Shown here: positions 1-12,248 of the stretch, piece by piece
How positions within the stretch are numbered: the stretch's first letter is position 1
Layout of the letters: each line of letters begins with the position of its first letter
Assembly: GCF_963675165.1 (NCBI RefSeq)
Contig: NC_087386.1
Location: 5,028,169-5,092,168, forward strand
DNA: 64,000 nt
Reading direction: 5' to 3'
Origin: Halichondria panicea
Lineage: Eukaryota > Porifera > Demospongiae > Suberitida > Halichondriidae
Notes under the pieces: generated by a model
Seen by the model: the letters and a program-made list of their open reading frames with translations, nothing else
Told to the model about the DNA's origin: nothing
Database searches by the model: none
Made by a program: the position numbers and the translations under genes

Positions 1-321
1 CACTGGAAATTGTCAAATGCATTCACATCAGCTCTGAGAAAAACAAACATTAACTTTTTACTTCTAGATTTCTGACGAATATTACAAAGGAAATAAAGGA
101 CACTCTCTGAGCAGGGGACAACTGTAACCAGTATATTTTTATACTTTTACAGTGCTCCCATCATCAAAATCTCACTACTTTCATATTCAAGTATGGTGTA
201 CAAAACCTTTTGGTAGAAACAATGTATCTAAAATTAAAGTGCAAAGTGTCCTCCTTCATTCAGAAGTGTCACTGCATCAGCTGAGACTGCCATACACAAG
301 ACCTTGAAGTACACAACTCAC

Positions 322-3300
322 CCTTTCTCTAGTAGGTACTTGATGACATCAATCCTGCCATGAGCGGCTGCCACCATGAGAGGGGTCTTGTTGTACTTGT
401 CCCTGCAATCAACAGACAGGCCAGTACTGAGGGCACTCTGTAGTGACTCCAGGTTGCCATGGCGAACTGCCTCGTACAGTTGCATATACTGACGCTCTGC
501 AAGGGGACGAAGATATAGTAACAGAGAACTCTTTTTGAACTTGTAAACAATAATTTTCCTTGTACTTATAACGGCATAAAATTATTCGCCTCTCCGTAAA
601 GTTTCAAGGATGTGTTAAATGTATACAAATTAATGAGAGCCTTAACCGCATAGCCACTATAATTATGAGAGCCTGACTAGCTCTACATGTAGACAAACAA
701 ACAGACATGATAGCAACCTACGTATAGCTACAGAGGTCACACATCAGGAAAAAAATTCTGAAACACATGCAGCAAGGACATGTAGCTATACAATGTAATG
801 CAGTTAACAGGTATACCTGGATGAATAAGGTACCAGGGGGAGTCATCCAATAGTGTATGTGGGAGAGAGTAGTCTCTGGGAAAGCGTTGGACATCAGTCA
901 CAAACTGTTCCCTCTCAATCACTCCCCCAGGCACTCCAGCTGTGGGAGCTCGCTCCTGCTCATAGTAGATGGGGAACAGAATCTTAGTCTTGCCACCACC
1001 CTAGGAAGATCAAGGGAAGCAATGTGCAATACCTTCAGTTGTTAGCACATGTAGCTAAGAACTTATTGAACTAACATAACGGTACAGCAAAATTAATGTT
1101 ATTGAAATTCGTACATGCAATACCAAGCAGGGGCAAGTGGATTAAACTCCAAAATTACAATAAACTAACGACTGACTAATCAAAACGCCTGACAGTTGTT
1201 GAATGTGTAGTTCAAGTTTCACAGTATGCATCTCATACCTTTCCTTTCTTTCCTCCTTTCTTTCCTTTCTTGCCCTTCTTCGCCTTCTTCTTTATATCGT
1301 CCCCAGGCTTGAGCTTGTATTGCTGGGAGAGTGTGCGTGTGTGATCAATGGATGAAAGGTCCACCACATACAGACTGCAAGCATGCTAATATTAGGTACC
1401 TAGCTATAAGTGAAACGTTGTTTTTTGAGTGGGGTTGAATAAGTGCAGCACTGTACTCCTTTGAACCTCTAGTGTATACAGACACTAGATTGTGTGTACT
1501 TGTGCATGCATGAAGGCAGAATTTCATAACAAACTCACAGCATGAATGAACTTCTGTTCTGTGAGGAAGTCTTCGTAGTTGAGTTTGCCCTCTCCCTTCT
1601 TGTCGTAGACTTTGAGGAGCTTATCAAACTCTTCTGATTGCAGAGGCACCCCTATCCCTTGTAGGACCTCCGTAAACTTGTCTGAGGGAATGACCCCTGA
1701 CCTCTCTTCATCTTGTCCTCTGAGCACATCCATCACAGCTATCTTATTCACCACCATCCAGTCATACAGCTGGAGGGGGAGGGGGGTACACCAAGATATA
1801 TAGGAATCAGTAGGGTACAAACATTAAGTCAAAAATGAGTATATGCAGCATGTACAGTGTTACTGTACATTTCATCAGTTATCGGATAGAAACGTACAGT
1901 ATGCCGAGTTTGGAATGCACAGTTAAACTGTACAAACCACTAATTATACTCATGTCTTTCGTATGCGAAAACATGCAATTTGCAATCGAAAGAGCCTCGC
2001 ATTTGAAATTCGGTATACAATAAACATTTAGGCCAGACTAAGGATAATCTCCTACACAGTGAAACTTGTCTATTGTGGTCATCCATGCAGCCAGGTTACC
2101 AACCCCTAATCCTATGGTATGTGAACATAACAACCCTTGTTAGCAGTTGCATGGGTGTCAGAAATGTCACTGGTTGCAGAGAATTTATGGGGCCTACATT
2201 GTATTATCAGCGGGGGTCTGACACAGTACTTTGACTTACAAACAAGGACACCTCTTTATTTGCGGTCTCATTTTTGCCGATAACTGTTGTGGCTGTTGAC
2301 CATCAATTATTAGTAGGTTCCAACAATTCTCTACATTAACGTACTCTACTATATCAGCAGTATTGGTCTCACCCTGACAGCCCATGGCTCAGCAAAGCCC
2401 TTTGGTTTGCCCCCTTTCTCTGCCTTGTCTTGAAACGTGGTCAACTTCTTAAGCTCTTTCATTGCGTCCTTGTAGCCCTCCGTCTTGGCTATCTTCTGAG
2501 GGGTGAGCCCCTCCTCATTAGTGGCTTGATTAGCCGGACAACCTATGCACACATAATCATGTGACAATTAATGAAAATTGTACACTATTCAATATAATAC
2601 ACCACACACACATACAGAGCAACTTTTGAGACTATAAAAGTGAGTTACAAATGTACGTGCACCATTACGTTATAGATAGTACATGGGCATGAGGTATCTA
2701 TGTGTTATAGTGTCCCATATCACGAGGGCTTTGCCCGAGGGATGAGGGACACTATAACCATAGATACCGAATGCACATGTGCTAACTGATTTAGATCCCA
2801 CTTTTCATTGGCTGCCTCAGGCAAGAAGTGTATCTATAAAAGCAGCAAGCCTTAGCAACAGCTTTATTTTTGAAAATGTCCTGTTCTGACAAGCTAGTCT
2901 AGATGATTTCTGCTAAAAAAACCTTTGCATTGGCCTTGCTTCAACATTGGAATGGACAAACTAGTGACTCCACCTTGTGCAGGAAGCGCTCTGCAACAAA
3001 TGAGCCCAGCCTCCTCTTTATCTGCACTCAAGCCCCACCCCAGCTCAAGCTTCTCAGTAAACTGTTCTGATATGTACGGCTAGCTAGCAAGGAACAGCTT
3101 GCAGCAATGCTACAGTGCACTATCGTTCCCAAAAAGACACAGGAGTCTATACTGCAATTTGAAACATGGCTGCAGGATAGAAACAGAAGTCAGGAGGACG
3201 AAGTTGACAAATGCTACAAGTTGAAGACATGCTTTCATGCTTGTGACAATGGACCCAGAACTGTTAAAATCATTGTTCCTCGACAAGAAAAGATACTGGT

Positions 3301-5560
3301 GAACCCTACCATCAACCCAGCAAACGCTATAGAAACTGGTAGTGAAAAAACTGAACAGCCATAGCTAATTATCATGCAGCTACAGCTTTATTATCATTTC
3401 TGTACATTCAAAAATAGTACTTGTACTTTATACCCTCAAGCTTATAATTCCCTGGGAAACTATGAGATTATGGCTCATAATTCCCTGCTAAACACACACA
3501 AGTGGGATCTAAATAAAGTAAAATATTTTAAGAGAAAACAAAATTACTCACCTCTTTGTCCCAGGAGTCTAGTACAGAGGAGCCTGTAGTTCTTAGTGGC
3601 CATGTGCATTGCGTTCTCTCCAGTGCTAATAGAGAGTCTAAAGTCAGCTCCGTATGCAGACAGTGTTTGTATCGACTCAAAGAGCCCTAATTCAGCCGCT
3701 CTGTGTACGGCCCCCATGCCTTCCACCCCATACACGGCATTCTTGTCCACCCCTGACACCATAAGTAGCTTGATACACTCTGTGTGGTTGCCCTCAACAG
3801 CTAAAACAATGGCTGGTTTATTCTCCTTGACAGGGTCATTGGCGCTCGGGTCGGCCCCTTTGTCTAGTAGCTTCTCCAAGTGCTTGTCCAGGCCTTTAGA
3901 GCACACAGCACATAGTATTGGAGTGCCTTGCTCTGACTGCAGAGGAGAGAGGAACAAAAGGATAATTATATGGAACTTTATTTATTCAAGGATGAAAGAA
4001 ATTAAACACAGAGTGTGCTATTATTTTATATCATGCTTTCAAAGTAACAAGCGTGTAATAAAAGTCATGCAGCCCCTACCGCATTATACACGATCACGTA
4101 GCCTCTATTACTGTCTGTTTGTTTGTAATATGTGGAGTCTACTCACCTGGATGCCATAGCACTACGTTTACAGCATGGATAGCCTCCACACTAGTTTTAA
4201 AAGTGGCAGATTTCGATGTTAAAGCTTCGTTGTTGTATAAAAGCGAGCAAAAGCTAAGCACGTTGCCTAGCTCTACACGCGACATTTATTCGAGGTAGTC
4301 TATGTATATATTTGCAGCTGAAGTGATCCTTTACCGGTCTCTATTATTTAGGTTGTTGCTTCTTTACTTGGTTTTTATAGATCTATTTATTCATGTTAAC
4401 AGCCGAGGGTTAGTACATGTACTTCAGTGCTCTAGTTTACATGTAGGTCACCAAACAAACATTACTTTTCGACCATTCACAACTGGTGGCTGAAATGATC
4501 AACTATTATTATGATAGAGCTGTAGTAATTAGCTCACCTTCGAGTTTGGATCCATATGAATCTCCAGGAGGAATGCCATGCACTTGACGTGGCGGTTGGT
4601 TGGGTGCATACAGTGGAACAGAGGTCCTTGACCGTTATTGTCAAGCGCTGCAAGAAACAGAAGATCAATGAGCAGGAAAATGCATCAGTAATTATAATTT
4701 GTTCGACAATTCAGGGGCCCTAAAGAAGGTGGATCATACAAAATACTAGTGACGATTTATAGAGCAAGGTACAAGAAGTAAATAGTTTTGGAGATGCTCA
4801 ACTGCATGAATACAAACACAAGACACGTAAGACGACAAAAGGACCTTACATCAGTTTTTATCAATTAGGCAAAGGCGCGCCAATTTCAGGGGCTTCAATA
4901 ATTATTAGAAACGTGCCCGCGATTCTCTTACTTGAAGCATCGATGCCTTTAGAAGCCAGAGCCTCCATAGCTTGCTGGTGGCCATAGCTACATGCAGTCA
5001 TCACAGGAGTCATGCCCATGTTGTCCTGTACAGTTGTACTAGCACCCAGTACCAGTAGTTTGGTCACTATAGCATCATAGTTGAGAGCACAAGCCACGTG
5101 GAGTGCACTCTCCCCTGTATCAGGATCTGAGGACAGAAATAGGGAAATAGGATTTAGTTGAATTGCATGTACATCCCCTAGTTGAGGTTCGAACAATTGT
5201 AGTAGATTACGCTTACGCTTGTGTGCGTGTGCATTGTACCTACATTGGAGCTAATGATCATTACCTATTACAAAGTTTCCAATTCAAAGAGAATACGTTC
5301 CTAGGTAGGCTGACCTAGTATGATCTACATACTATAACCAACTGTCTATAGGTAGGTTGGCTATATCTACAATATGCTATATCTACAATATTCCCGGGGA
5401 AAAGCTTCATTGTGCATAATAGCTATGTACCTTGATAATCCAACAGGTCTTTGACTCCTAGCTCAATCATTTTAGTGATCTGTGGCAGGTCTTGCTGCCT
5501 CACACACTGAATGAGCTTCCTCACTTGCAGCACCTCCAGTCTGCTTGCCGCTAAAGGCAT
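322..5560 (-). CDS. ANKEF1: ANKEF1-like ankyrin-repeat and EF-hand protein, 3' end beyond window
   Basis: Nine exons can be joined in phase: 5431-5560, 4932-5126, 4538-4647, 3552-3936, 2373-2542, 1539-1769, 1239-1322, 817-1000 and 322-496. The last ends at a GTGAGT donor, so the C-terminal ankyrin repeats lie left of the window and bases 1-321 are intron. The order is that of vertebrate ANKEF1: an N-terminal block starting MPLAASRLEVLQVRKL, ankyrin repeats (ALHVACALNYDAI, PLFHCMHPTNRH, AVHRAAELGLF), the WAVRLYDW junction, an EF-hand-like region (DEERSGVIPSDKF, YDKKGEGKLNYEDF), a lysine-rich linker rich in KKGKKG, then DDSPWYLIHP and further ankyrin repeats. The start at 5560 is chosen because it matches the vertebrate N-terminus; an upstream in-frame ATG at 5620 is possible. 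Vertebrate ANKEF1 is linked to sperm and ciliary function; the role here is inferred only. Confidence 0.92.
2693..2769. repeat. Short foldback element (MITE-like) in ANKEF1 intron
   Basis: Near-perfect inverted arms of about 23 bp (GGTATCTATG...ATAGTGTCCC and its complement) flank a GC-richer loop containing a CGAGGG/TTTGCCCGAGG hairpin. It lies in the intron between the 2373-2542 and 3552-3936 exons. No convincing target duplication was seen. Confidence 0.6.
2780..3515. mobile_element. Possible non-autonomous DNA element in ANKEF1 intron
   Basis: ATTTAGATCCCACTT at 2782-2796 recurs inverted as AAGTGGGATCTAAAT near 3500-3514, giving 15-bp terminal inverted repeats around about 730 bp. Inside is a short open frame (+, 3107-3364, 85 codons) without recognisable domains and a TATAAAA string near 2834. 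Target-site duplication is unclear, so the element call rests on the inverted ends only. Confidence 0.35.
4147..4157 (-). other. Orphan ATG micro-exon with splice donor inside an ANKEF1 intron
   Basis: Reading the minus strand, ATGGCATCCAG is followed directly by a GTGAGT donor. The region upstream of it (about 4160-4440) reappears inverted at about 36391-36672, where the ATG and donor are conserved but four bases are added (ATGGCATCCATCCAG). Splicing 4147 to the next ANKEF1 exon would be out of frame, so it is either a first exon of another transcript or a relic carried by a repeat. Confidence 0.35.
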
Positions 5561-5884
5561 CTCCAGTCGCTCTTTCTTAATTTCCTTTCTTTTGGTCAGA
5601 GGCTGCTCCCATGGAAACATTAACAGTGTGCAAGGTGTGTGGGAGGGGCTCGAAATACTTGGAAACATGCCACGCCCTCAATTCATTCTTGAGGTCATTG
5701 TTAGATCTCTAAATCACTATTCGACTGTGTTAATGTTCCAGCTGTCACTCTGAGTACCTGAGCTTTCCTACTGGAGCTGTGCTGACCTGTCAAGAACAGT
5801 CTACAAATATCAAAGAGCTAAATAGACCACAACTCATCACCACTAGCGCACTAGTCCTACTGTTGCCTGGAACTATTTATAGAA
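5561..5884. promoter_or_regulatory. Shared divergent promoter region of ANKEF1 and the LHFPL gene
   Basis: Only 324 bp separate the start codons of the minus-strand ANKEF1 gene and the plus-strand LHFPL gene. No other coding exon fits here, so both core promoters and 5' UTRs must lie in this stretch unless extra upstream exons exist. A TATTTATAG string (5874-5882) lies immediately before the LHFPL ATG. No defined factor site was identified. Confidence 0.5.
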
Positions 5885-8800
5885 ATGGGCAAGTGTCGTT
5901 GTCCCTCAAGCTACACCATTCCAGCCTACATCTGGGCCTTTCTATCCATAGCAGCTGCTATCCTCTGCCCCATTGGATTATACTTTCCCAACTGGCTAGT
6001 CCGTGAGAGAAGTGGAACATTCGATACAGTCTCATCATTTAGAGTGTGCCTCAATGAGACCTCACCAATCTCAGTTGAGTGCTCATCCTACCTGAACTTT
6101 GATCAGATATTCTCCCCAGAATGGAAGGCCGTCACACTGCTCATGGGAGCTGGAGGTTGCTTTCTTGTGCTGGTTGCCCTCACAGCCATATTTGGGTTCT
6201 GTGTTCGACAACTATTCAATTCGGTCGTCATGATCTTATCTCTTATCTTCCAAGCTCTAGGAAGTGAGTTAATCATCACCTGAGTGTATGTTTGCATATG
6301 ACTGTCTGTATTTGCATTGCTGTAACTAGGGAGTCTGTATTTGCATTGCTGTAACTAGGGAGTCTGTAATGATACATGTATCATGCATGATACACCTAAT
6401 GCACATGTGCTGGTGTGTGTTCTTCTTAAAGTGACCCTATGGAAAACCCAAGTTCAAATAGCGTTTTCAAGAGTTTTAAAACTGTTTGTATGTTTTTATG
6501 AAGCCCAACACAATTATGCTGTGTTTTGTAAACAATTTTGTTTTGTCGTATAACTGCACGGTTCTTTATAAGTACTGATAGTACGCACTGTTTATAGATT
6601 CCAAAGCTTAACAGTATGTGTGGTTTATATAATTAACAGTATTAATTTTTGTGGACAGATTCCTTCTTAGGTTATACAAACAATCGACTGTTTAAGATTT
6701 TCAACTGGTTTAATTTGTGCTGATGGCACTTAATAGGCTGTGAACATTATGAATATTGATTACAGTCTATATTTGTGGTGATAATTAGCCCACAGGGTGA
6801 ATAAGCACGGTGGATGTGAGCCATAAATGCAAAGCTATGGAGATTGAATAGTCTCGTCTGAGACCAGTATAATTTGTCTAAGCAGCATCATGTATACTTC
6901 TCCTATACATGTATGACTGTGGTATTAGTAGCTGCTGTTGTTCGTTTTAGCTAGACATTTTGTTTTTGTTTTTCAGTAGACAGAGTGCCTATAGTAGATT
7001 CATGAATGGGGGAGGTGTGTGCACTTGATTTAAACCTTTGGTCTCCAGCACATGAATTCTGTTGTAAATGAGTAAATATACGCAACTCTAACCACACACT
7101 GATGCCAATTCTCACGTGTAGGCTAACGACTAGACACCACTGAACAGTATGTTGGGACTTGCAAAATGTATCAAGCTGGGCCATAATTATAAGTGTGACC
7201 TGCTTTAGAGTTGCTATGGAGTCTAGTACTCCTTCCTGCTTGAAAGCAAAATAATATCTTAGTAGTTAGAGTAGTTGGTTAGCGGTGAGTCATGAGGTAT
7301 TAACAGCATAGAGTTGGTGTGTAGGATGAGAGTGTTTTGGAATCTTATCCTAACTGTCAATGTTAAGTTTTCAATTGGTCAAAGATAAATTATTTAATGC
7401 ATGCTACTCTGGAAAATTTGAAGAATGGGGGGATCGCCAATGGTTTTCTAACTGTCAAGTACTTAATTTGAACTTGTATTTTATAATAACACAAGGTGGT
7501 TTACGATATCTATTTAACAACTCAATAGGCAATTAGCGTTGAGTGTGGTATAGACATTCTGTTCTAAGCATGCTTACTCTACTACATGTATATCCACTCA
7601 TGCAGATCACATAATTTGCGCAGAATGTGGTTATATGCCAATTACGGAGAAGCTATAATTAATTCCAGGTAGTCAACCGTGTGAACACTAACTTGTCCTT
7701 GTCTAGTACTAAATGTCTGCCAAATATGCTACAGGCCGTGTACGTTAATGGTAGAGTATCAATTTGTCATTCTTAACTGAGGCGGTTGATTGTCATGTCT
7801 ACAGAAATCCATTAAGCCTTCGTGCCAGACGTTCCTTGTCAACATCAGAATTTACCATGGTAGTGACGACTCAAAAATATGGTGTGAAGATAATTATGAA
7901 GATTAGGTTTTAGTTTCATACACAGTAGAGTGTGGTTGAACAAACTCGTATAATTGGTATAAGGAGTATTATCTACCCAACTTATTCTTGCGATTGTGAA
8001 GGCACTTTCCTACACTCACACCGTACAAATCCCCGCTGACAATATTTGCCCAGTGGTTGCCATGGTGTCTCAATGCTATGAACAATAGGCAGTGTTGTCC
8101 CTAGCTGTTAAGGCCTCGTGGTTGGTTTTGACCATCCCTAATGTGTACTGGCTAGGCCCATTCATGCAGTGTACGTGTGATTTCACAGTTTCTAAATGCA
8201 GCTCTTGTGTGTGGGTGGTTGTGTGCAGTGATTTGTTTGTACTTCTCCGAGTCCCTAGTCAAAATAACGTGTTTAACTGTTTGGGTTAAGTAATAGAGTA
8301 GTCCTATTGGGAATATTTTTGTTATGCATATGCGTTCAATGGGTCGTGAAGCTGTTACCATAACAGCTAGAGAATAACTCCTATTGCTCCTACTAACTCC
8401 TATATTGCAGAAGTCTTGATTTTGGCCATTACCCTCAGATGACATGCACACAACACATTGTTTGCATACTTGTGGTGAAATGACTTCCCATAGATGTGGC
8501 AATAGCCTGGAAACCATTACTCACTGCCCCCTTTTCCTTTTCACACCAACCCAGTGGTACAGAGAAGTTTTATTGTTAGGTTAGCCTCGATTCCAGGCCG
8601 CAAGGAAGGGAGAGACACTTTCCATGGACCTGGAGTCGAGGCTATTGTTAGGTAGGACTGAATTTGGGATAGTTCAATCAGAGATGGTCATTAATGTATA
8701 TGCAAGTGTACGCATTAAGTGTTTTGCAAGCATATTATTATTATGTTTATTATGGAGGCTTTTGGGAATGGTCATATTGAAAGATAACTTTCTACTCCCT

Positions 8801-9739
8801 TTAGTAAAGCACCGTAATGTTGTGAAAACATGATAGCCACATAATTATAATTTTGATTTCAAGGTACATACGTACATGTACCATACCTTATTTCACACAA
8901 CTCGTCTTAACTTCATTGAAGTATGTATTGCCCCTATGCATTGTCTGAAAATAAATAGTTTTGTACCCATGTATTTTATCCGCTATAGGTCTTACTGGCA
9001 TGTACTTGTCCCATGCATGTAGGGTACTGTCTCGTGTCTCTTTATTGAGAGCAAATTACATAGTACTAAAATGGTGATAGTTGATTGACTACCAATGTAT
9101 GGCATTTTGTTTGATGTATGAGCTATACTCCCTCACTGTATGAATACTGTTACTGGGTGTGTGGGTGGTTAGGGTGGCCTATCGTGAATAGCGAGTGTCA
9201 TGCTGCTCTCACATGATCCACTTCACAGGGATACTCCTACTAGCATTCATTGCTACACACCCTTTTATAATTATAGTGGCACCACATATCCCACACAATA
9301 TTTACTAATAGTCTATTGCTAATCGAATACGTAGCTTCCCCAGCCTTAGTTTCCTTGTTGATTACAAATGCTTATGATGTTGTTATTTCAAGGCCAAATG
9401 TTCACGAGCTTAGTGTAAGTACTAATAGCCTTACCATGTATGCCTAATTACGACTGACTTTGTACAATTAACTACTTTTCTCTCTCTCACACACACACAG
9501 CAATCCTCTTCATTATCAGTCTGATCCTATTTCCTGCTGGACTGTATGTTCCTCAAACCAGTGAGCTTTGCGGACTAACCACCTCCCGATTCAACATTGG
9601 TGAATGTAGCATAGGCTGGGCCTACATCATTACCATAGTGGGCACTTTTCTCGCCCTTGTTGCCACGGCAATGTCCTGGACAACATATCGACGGAAAAAC
9701 AAAGATGATGAAGATGATGATAGAGACCCTTACCTATAA
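5885..9739 (+). CDS. LHFPL-family tetraspan membrane protein
   Basis: Two exons, 5885-6263 and 9501-9739, join in phase into 205 residues, the usual size of LHFPL (lipoma HMGIC fusion partner-like) proteins. Four hydrophobic segments are visible: near the N-terminus (IWAFLSIAAAILCPIGLYF), mid-protein (LLMGAGGCFLVLVALTAIF), across the exon junction (ALGTILFIISLILFPAGLYV) and C-terminal (GWAYIITIVGTFLALVATA). The family signature after the third segment is clear: CG-x-T-x(4)-IGECSIGWAYI. The tail is charged (KNKDDEDDDRDPYL). Family members act as tetraspan partners of channels and receptors; which partner applies here is unknown. The 3.2-kb intron is unusually long for this window. It contains a 29-bp tandem duplication (about 6303-6367) and a 63-bp mini-transposon (8582-8644); I saw no other gene in it. 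Confidence 0.88.
6303..6367. repeat. Two-copy 29-bp tandem repeat in LHFPL intron
   Basis: The unit AGTCTGTATTTGCATTGCTG plus nine further bases is repeated head to tail essentially without change, just after the first LHFPL exon. Confidence 0.8.
8573..8653. mobile_element. 63-bp miniature element with 9-bp target duplication
   Basis: The element 8582-8644 starts TAGCCTCGATTCCAGG and ends CCTGGAGTCGAGGCTA, and is flanked by a perfect direct repeat TTGTTAGGT (8573-8581 and 8645-8653). It has the same end motif as the larger element at 29124-29682, which also has a 9-bp duplication. Confidence 0.85.
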
Positions 9740-10276
9740 ACTTATGCCATGCTCACACTGGTTCATTCACTACGTATACATGTATGTTTTTAAGGCTTAA
9801 GTCTCATTATTTAAACTTCTTTATAATCATAGTTATGCGTTATGATGTTGTGTATTTTAAGCACCCTTTTACAGGCAAGAACAGTGTTGACACTCAGCCA
9901 GTTTTTATTCACCAATTCATCAGTTTAGCGTTACATCGCACTTCTTTTATTTCACCATTAAATTTTGTTCTTGTTTGTCTGTTATACATGTTCGCTGCTC
10001 TACTCTTGTTATTATTCTTTGACAAAATTAGTCCTGATACACTACAACAGAAATTATTATTATAAAATATGAACACGCACCTATACAAGTACAACAAATT
10101 AAATGTTAACGTGCATGCATGGATGCATAAGCAAAACGGTTTGTACATATACCGGTACATTTGTACATAGCAGACTAATGCTGTGTAAGCTTTGTTCGTA
10201 TAATTTATAGTTCTCTGTAAAATAATGTTTCTATGCTATAGTTCTGATTGCTTTCTGTAAAGTAATGTTTCTAATG
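9740..10276. other. Intergenic 3' region between convergent genes
   Basis: Lies between the stop of the LHFPL gene (+) and the stop of gene A (-). It is AT-rich and holds a short near-duplicate around 10212-10280 (CTGTAAARTAATGTTTCT twice). It should contain both 3' UTRs; no coding exon is supported. Confidence 0.5.
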
Positions 10277-11853
10277 CTATTTAGTCTTTCTAAGAGCTGC
10301 TGCTCTACTTGAACACTTCTTGCCCTGCAAGGACTCGTACTGTGCAGTGAATGACACGTGCCTTTTCGATAATTCCTTAGCCTCAGTGTGAGTGGTGTAG
10401 CCTGGCTCATCAAACAGCTGATCAGTGGATCGTTTTATGGCAGAGCGTTTTGTTCCGTACTTAGGATCATCAAAAAGGCAATCCATATCGTAGATGTCTA
10501 CCTTGGAGAGAGAACTTGACCTCTGGGGTTTGAAGGGTTCGTCATACATAGGGTCTAGCTTCTCAAAACTGCGGCCAGTAGTACTGTGGGAACGGCTCAG
10601 ATTATCGGTGGACCTTTCAAAGTTGCAAGCGCTCGTAGCAGTGTTATGTTGTAACTGTACTTGGTCGTACTCCCAGTGAGGCTTTTGCGAATCAAGAATT
10701 TGGTAGAGATTATCTTTGTTTGTGAGTCGTTCAATTGGTTTACCCACAGGCACTAATCTGTGCACTCTAGTCGTGCTATAATATTTTTCATCATTCAAAT
10801 GTTCAGTGGTGTCCTCTTGAACAACAGCATCTTGGTTGTCCATTGCAGTAGCCAGTACATTGTATCGACCTTGAGAGGTATTCTCAGTCTGTTCAGCACT
10901 CACTGTATCTGCCACCTCTTCATAGAAATGCTCATGAGATTGAGCGGTGCGAGTTAATTGCATTTTTGCCTCTCCTAAAACGTTACCACTTCTGATAGTT
11001 GGTTGCTGACTGTGTCCCTCTTCATCAGGTTCGTTTGGATCGCACAAGATGTAATATCGAGGGTCACCGTCAGCAGGAACACTAACTGTCTGTTGCTTCA
11101 CCTCCGTTGCACCCAGTATGTCATCATACTTTGGCTCATCTACTTGAAGGATTTCTTTCTGTGATTCAGTCATTTGTATTTCTTCATACGAGGGTACTTT
11201 CTTCAGTTTTGAAGGCTGTGGGCATTTGACGAGAGTATCTGTTGCTATGGTATTGACTAGGTCATGGGTAGTACTGTGAACAAACATAGTTGTGTTCTGC
11301 TCCGTAGAGATACTTGTCATTTGCTCATGGATTTTCGGTAATGGATGCGATACTGGTACTACTTGCTGTTCAATTGCAATTGTTTCCATGTCTGTGTAAT
11401 TTTTCTTGAGCTCGACCTCTTCTCTGTAGCTAACCTTCTCTGTACTCAAAGCAGAGGTGATGAGCTCTTGCTGGTTCAGCTGTCCTGTTGCCAGGTTTAT
11501 TGGGACAGTCACATTTTGAGCATCCAACCTGCATAAGTATACCATAGAAACCATGCCGACATATATAATTGTAATTGTAAAAGCATAATAATTATTAATG
11601 GAAGACATACTCTGGGTGTTCGTTGCTTTCATTTGAGAGATTTGCAGAAGCTGGGAAATTAAATGCATGAATTAAAATCAATATAAACTATAGTAATTGA
11701 CATTAATTACATACCTTTCCTTCTCTTCCTTCTCTTATGAACACATATCCCTGTACAGCACACAATTCCGATGCATAGAAGCAAAACTAGTACAACGCTT
11801 GGAACTCCAAAGCACACAAAGTAGTTAATCACAGTTGTCATGCAATAACCCAT
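10277..11853 (-). CDS. Gene A: short-ectodomain transmembrane protein with tyrosine-motif tail (adaptor-like)
   Basis: Three exons join in phase: 11715-11853 (139 nt), 11611-11650 (40 nt) and 10277-11528, giving about 476 residues. Residues 1-12 would be outside the cell; then one hydrophobic segment (YFVCFGVPSVVLVLLLCIGI), a cysteine cluster VCCTGICVHKRRKRRK suited to palmitoylation and stop-transfer, then about 420 cytoplasmic residues. The tail holds many tyrosine motifs: YEEI, YDDI, YYIL, YEEV, RYNVL, LYQIL-x8-YDQV, MYDEP, FDDPKYG, YESL. There is no kinase, SH2 or other known domain. Architecture resembles vertebrate transmembrane adaptors (LAT, PAG, LIME) but I see no clear sequence homology to them. 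The tail is paralogous to genes B, B' and C. Function as an SH2-docking scaffold is inferred. Confidence 0.78.
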
Positions 11854-12248
11854 CTGAACAGTGATCTAGTACAGTAAGAGAAGCACATATTTGCATGATG
11901 AGTGCACAAATGAAGCTAATAAAACTGACTTACTTGTTGAGGTTGCAGGGGAATGGTATATAGGTGAAGCTAGATATCAGATCAAACTAGGTTTATGATG
12001 AGCTCCAGCTTTTAAAAGACTATATAATTATGAGTGAAATCTGTTACACTGCATGCATGGGAGCATCATATTGTATCTAGCTATCAGCATTCATCTGCTG
12101 TGTTGTTGCATTGGGACATTAACAGAAGGGAAAATACTTATTGTCTATCACTTCTGAATACAAAATAAGGCCATACAATGTCTCTAACTTATAGTAACAA
12201 CACACAATAAACTAAAGGGTATCACACAGCACACAAATGGTAAATTCC
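11854..12248. other. Intergenic stretch between genes A and B
   Basis: Holds the presumed promoter and 5' UTR of A and the 3' end of B. A donor-like site follows an AG-rich string near 11930, so a non-coding 5' exon of A may start upstream. No open reading frame of note. Confidence 0.4.

Noticed and set aside
3107-3364. 85-codon plus-strand open frame inside the ANKEF1 intron as a gene
   Set aside because: No domain, no splice context, and it lies within a probable inverted-repeat element.
3596-4159. 187-codon plus-strand open frame
   Set aside because: It is the antisense shadow of the large ANKEF1 ankyrin exon 3552-3936.
8152-8517. 121-codon minus-strand frame in the LHFPL intron
   Set aside because: Composition is unlike coding sequence, no domain and no splice partners.
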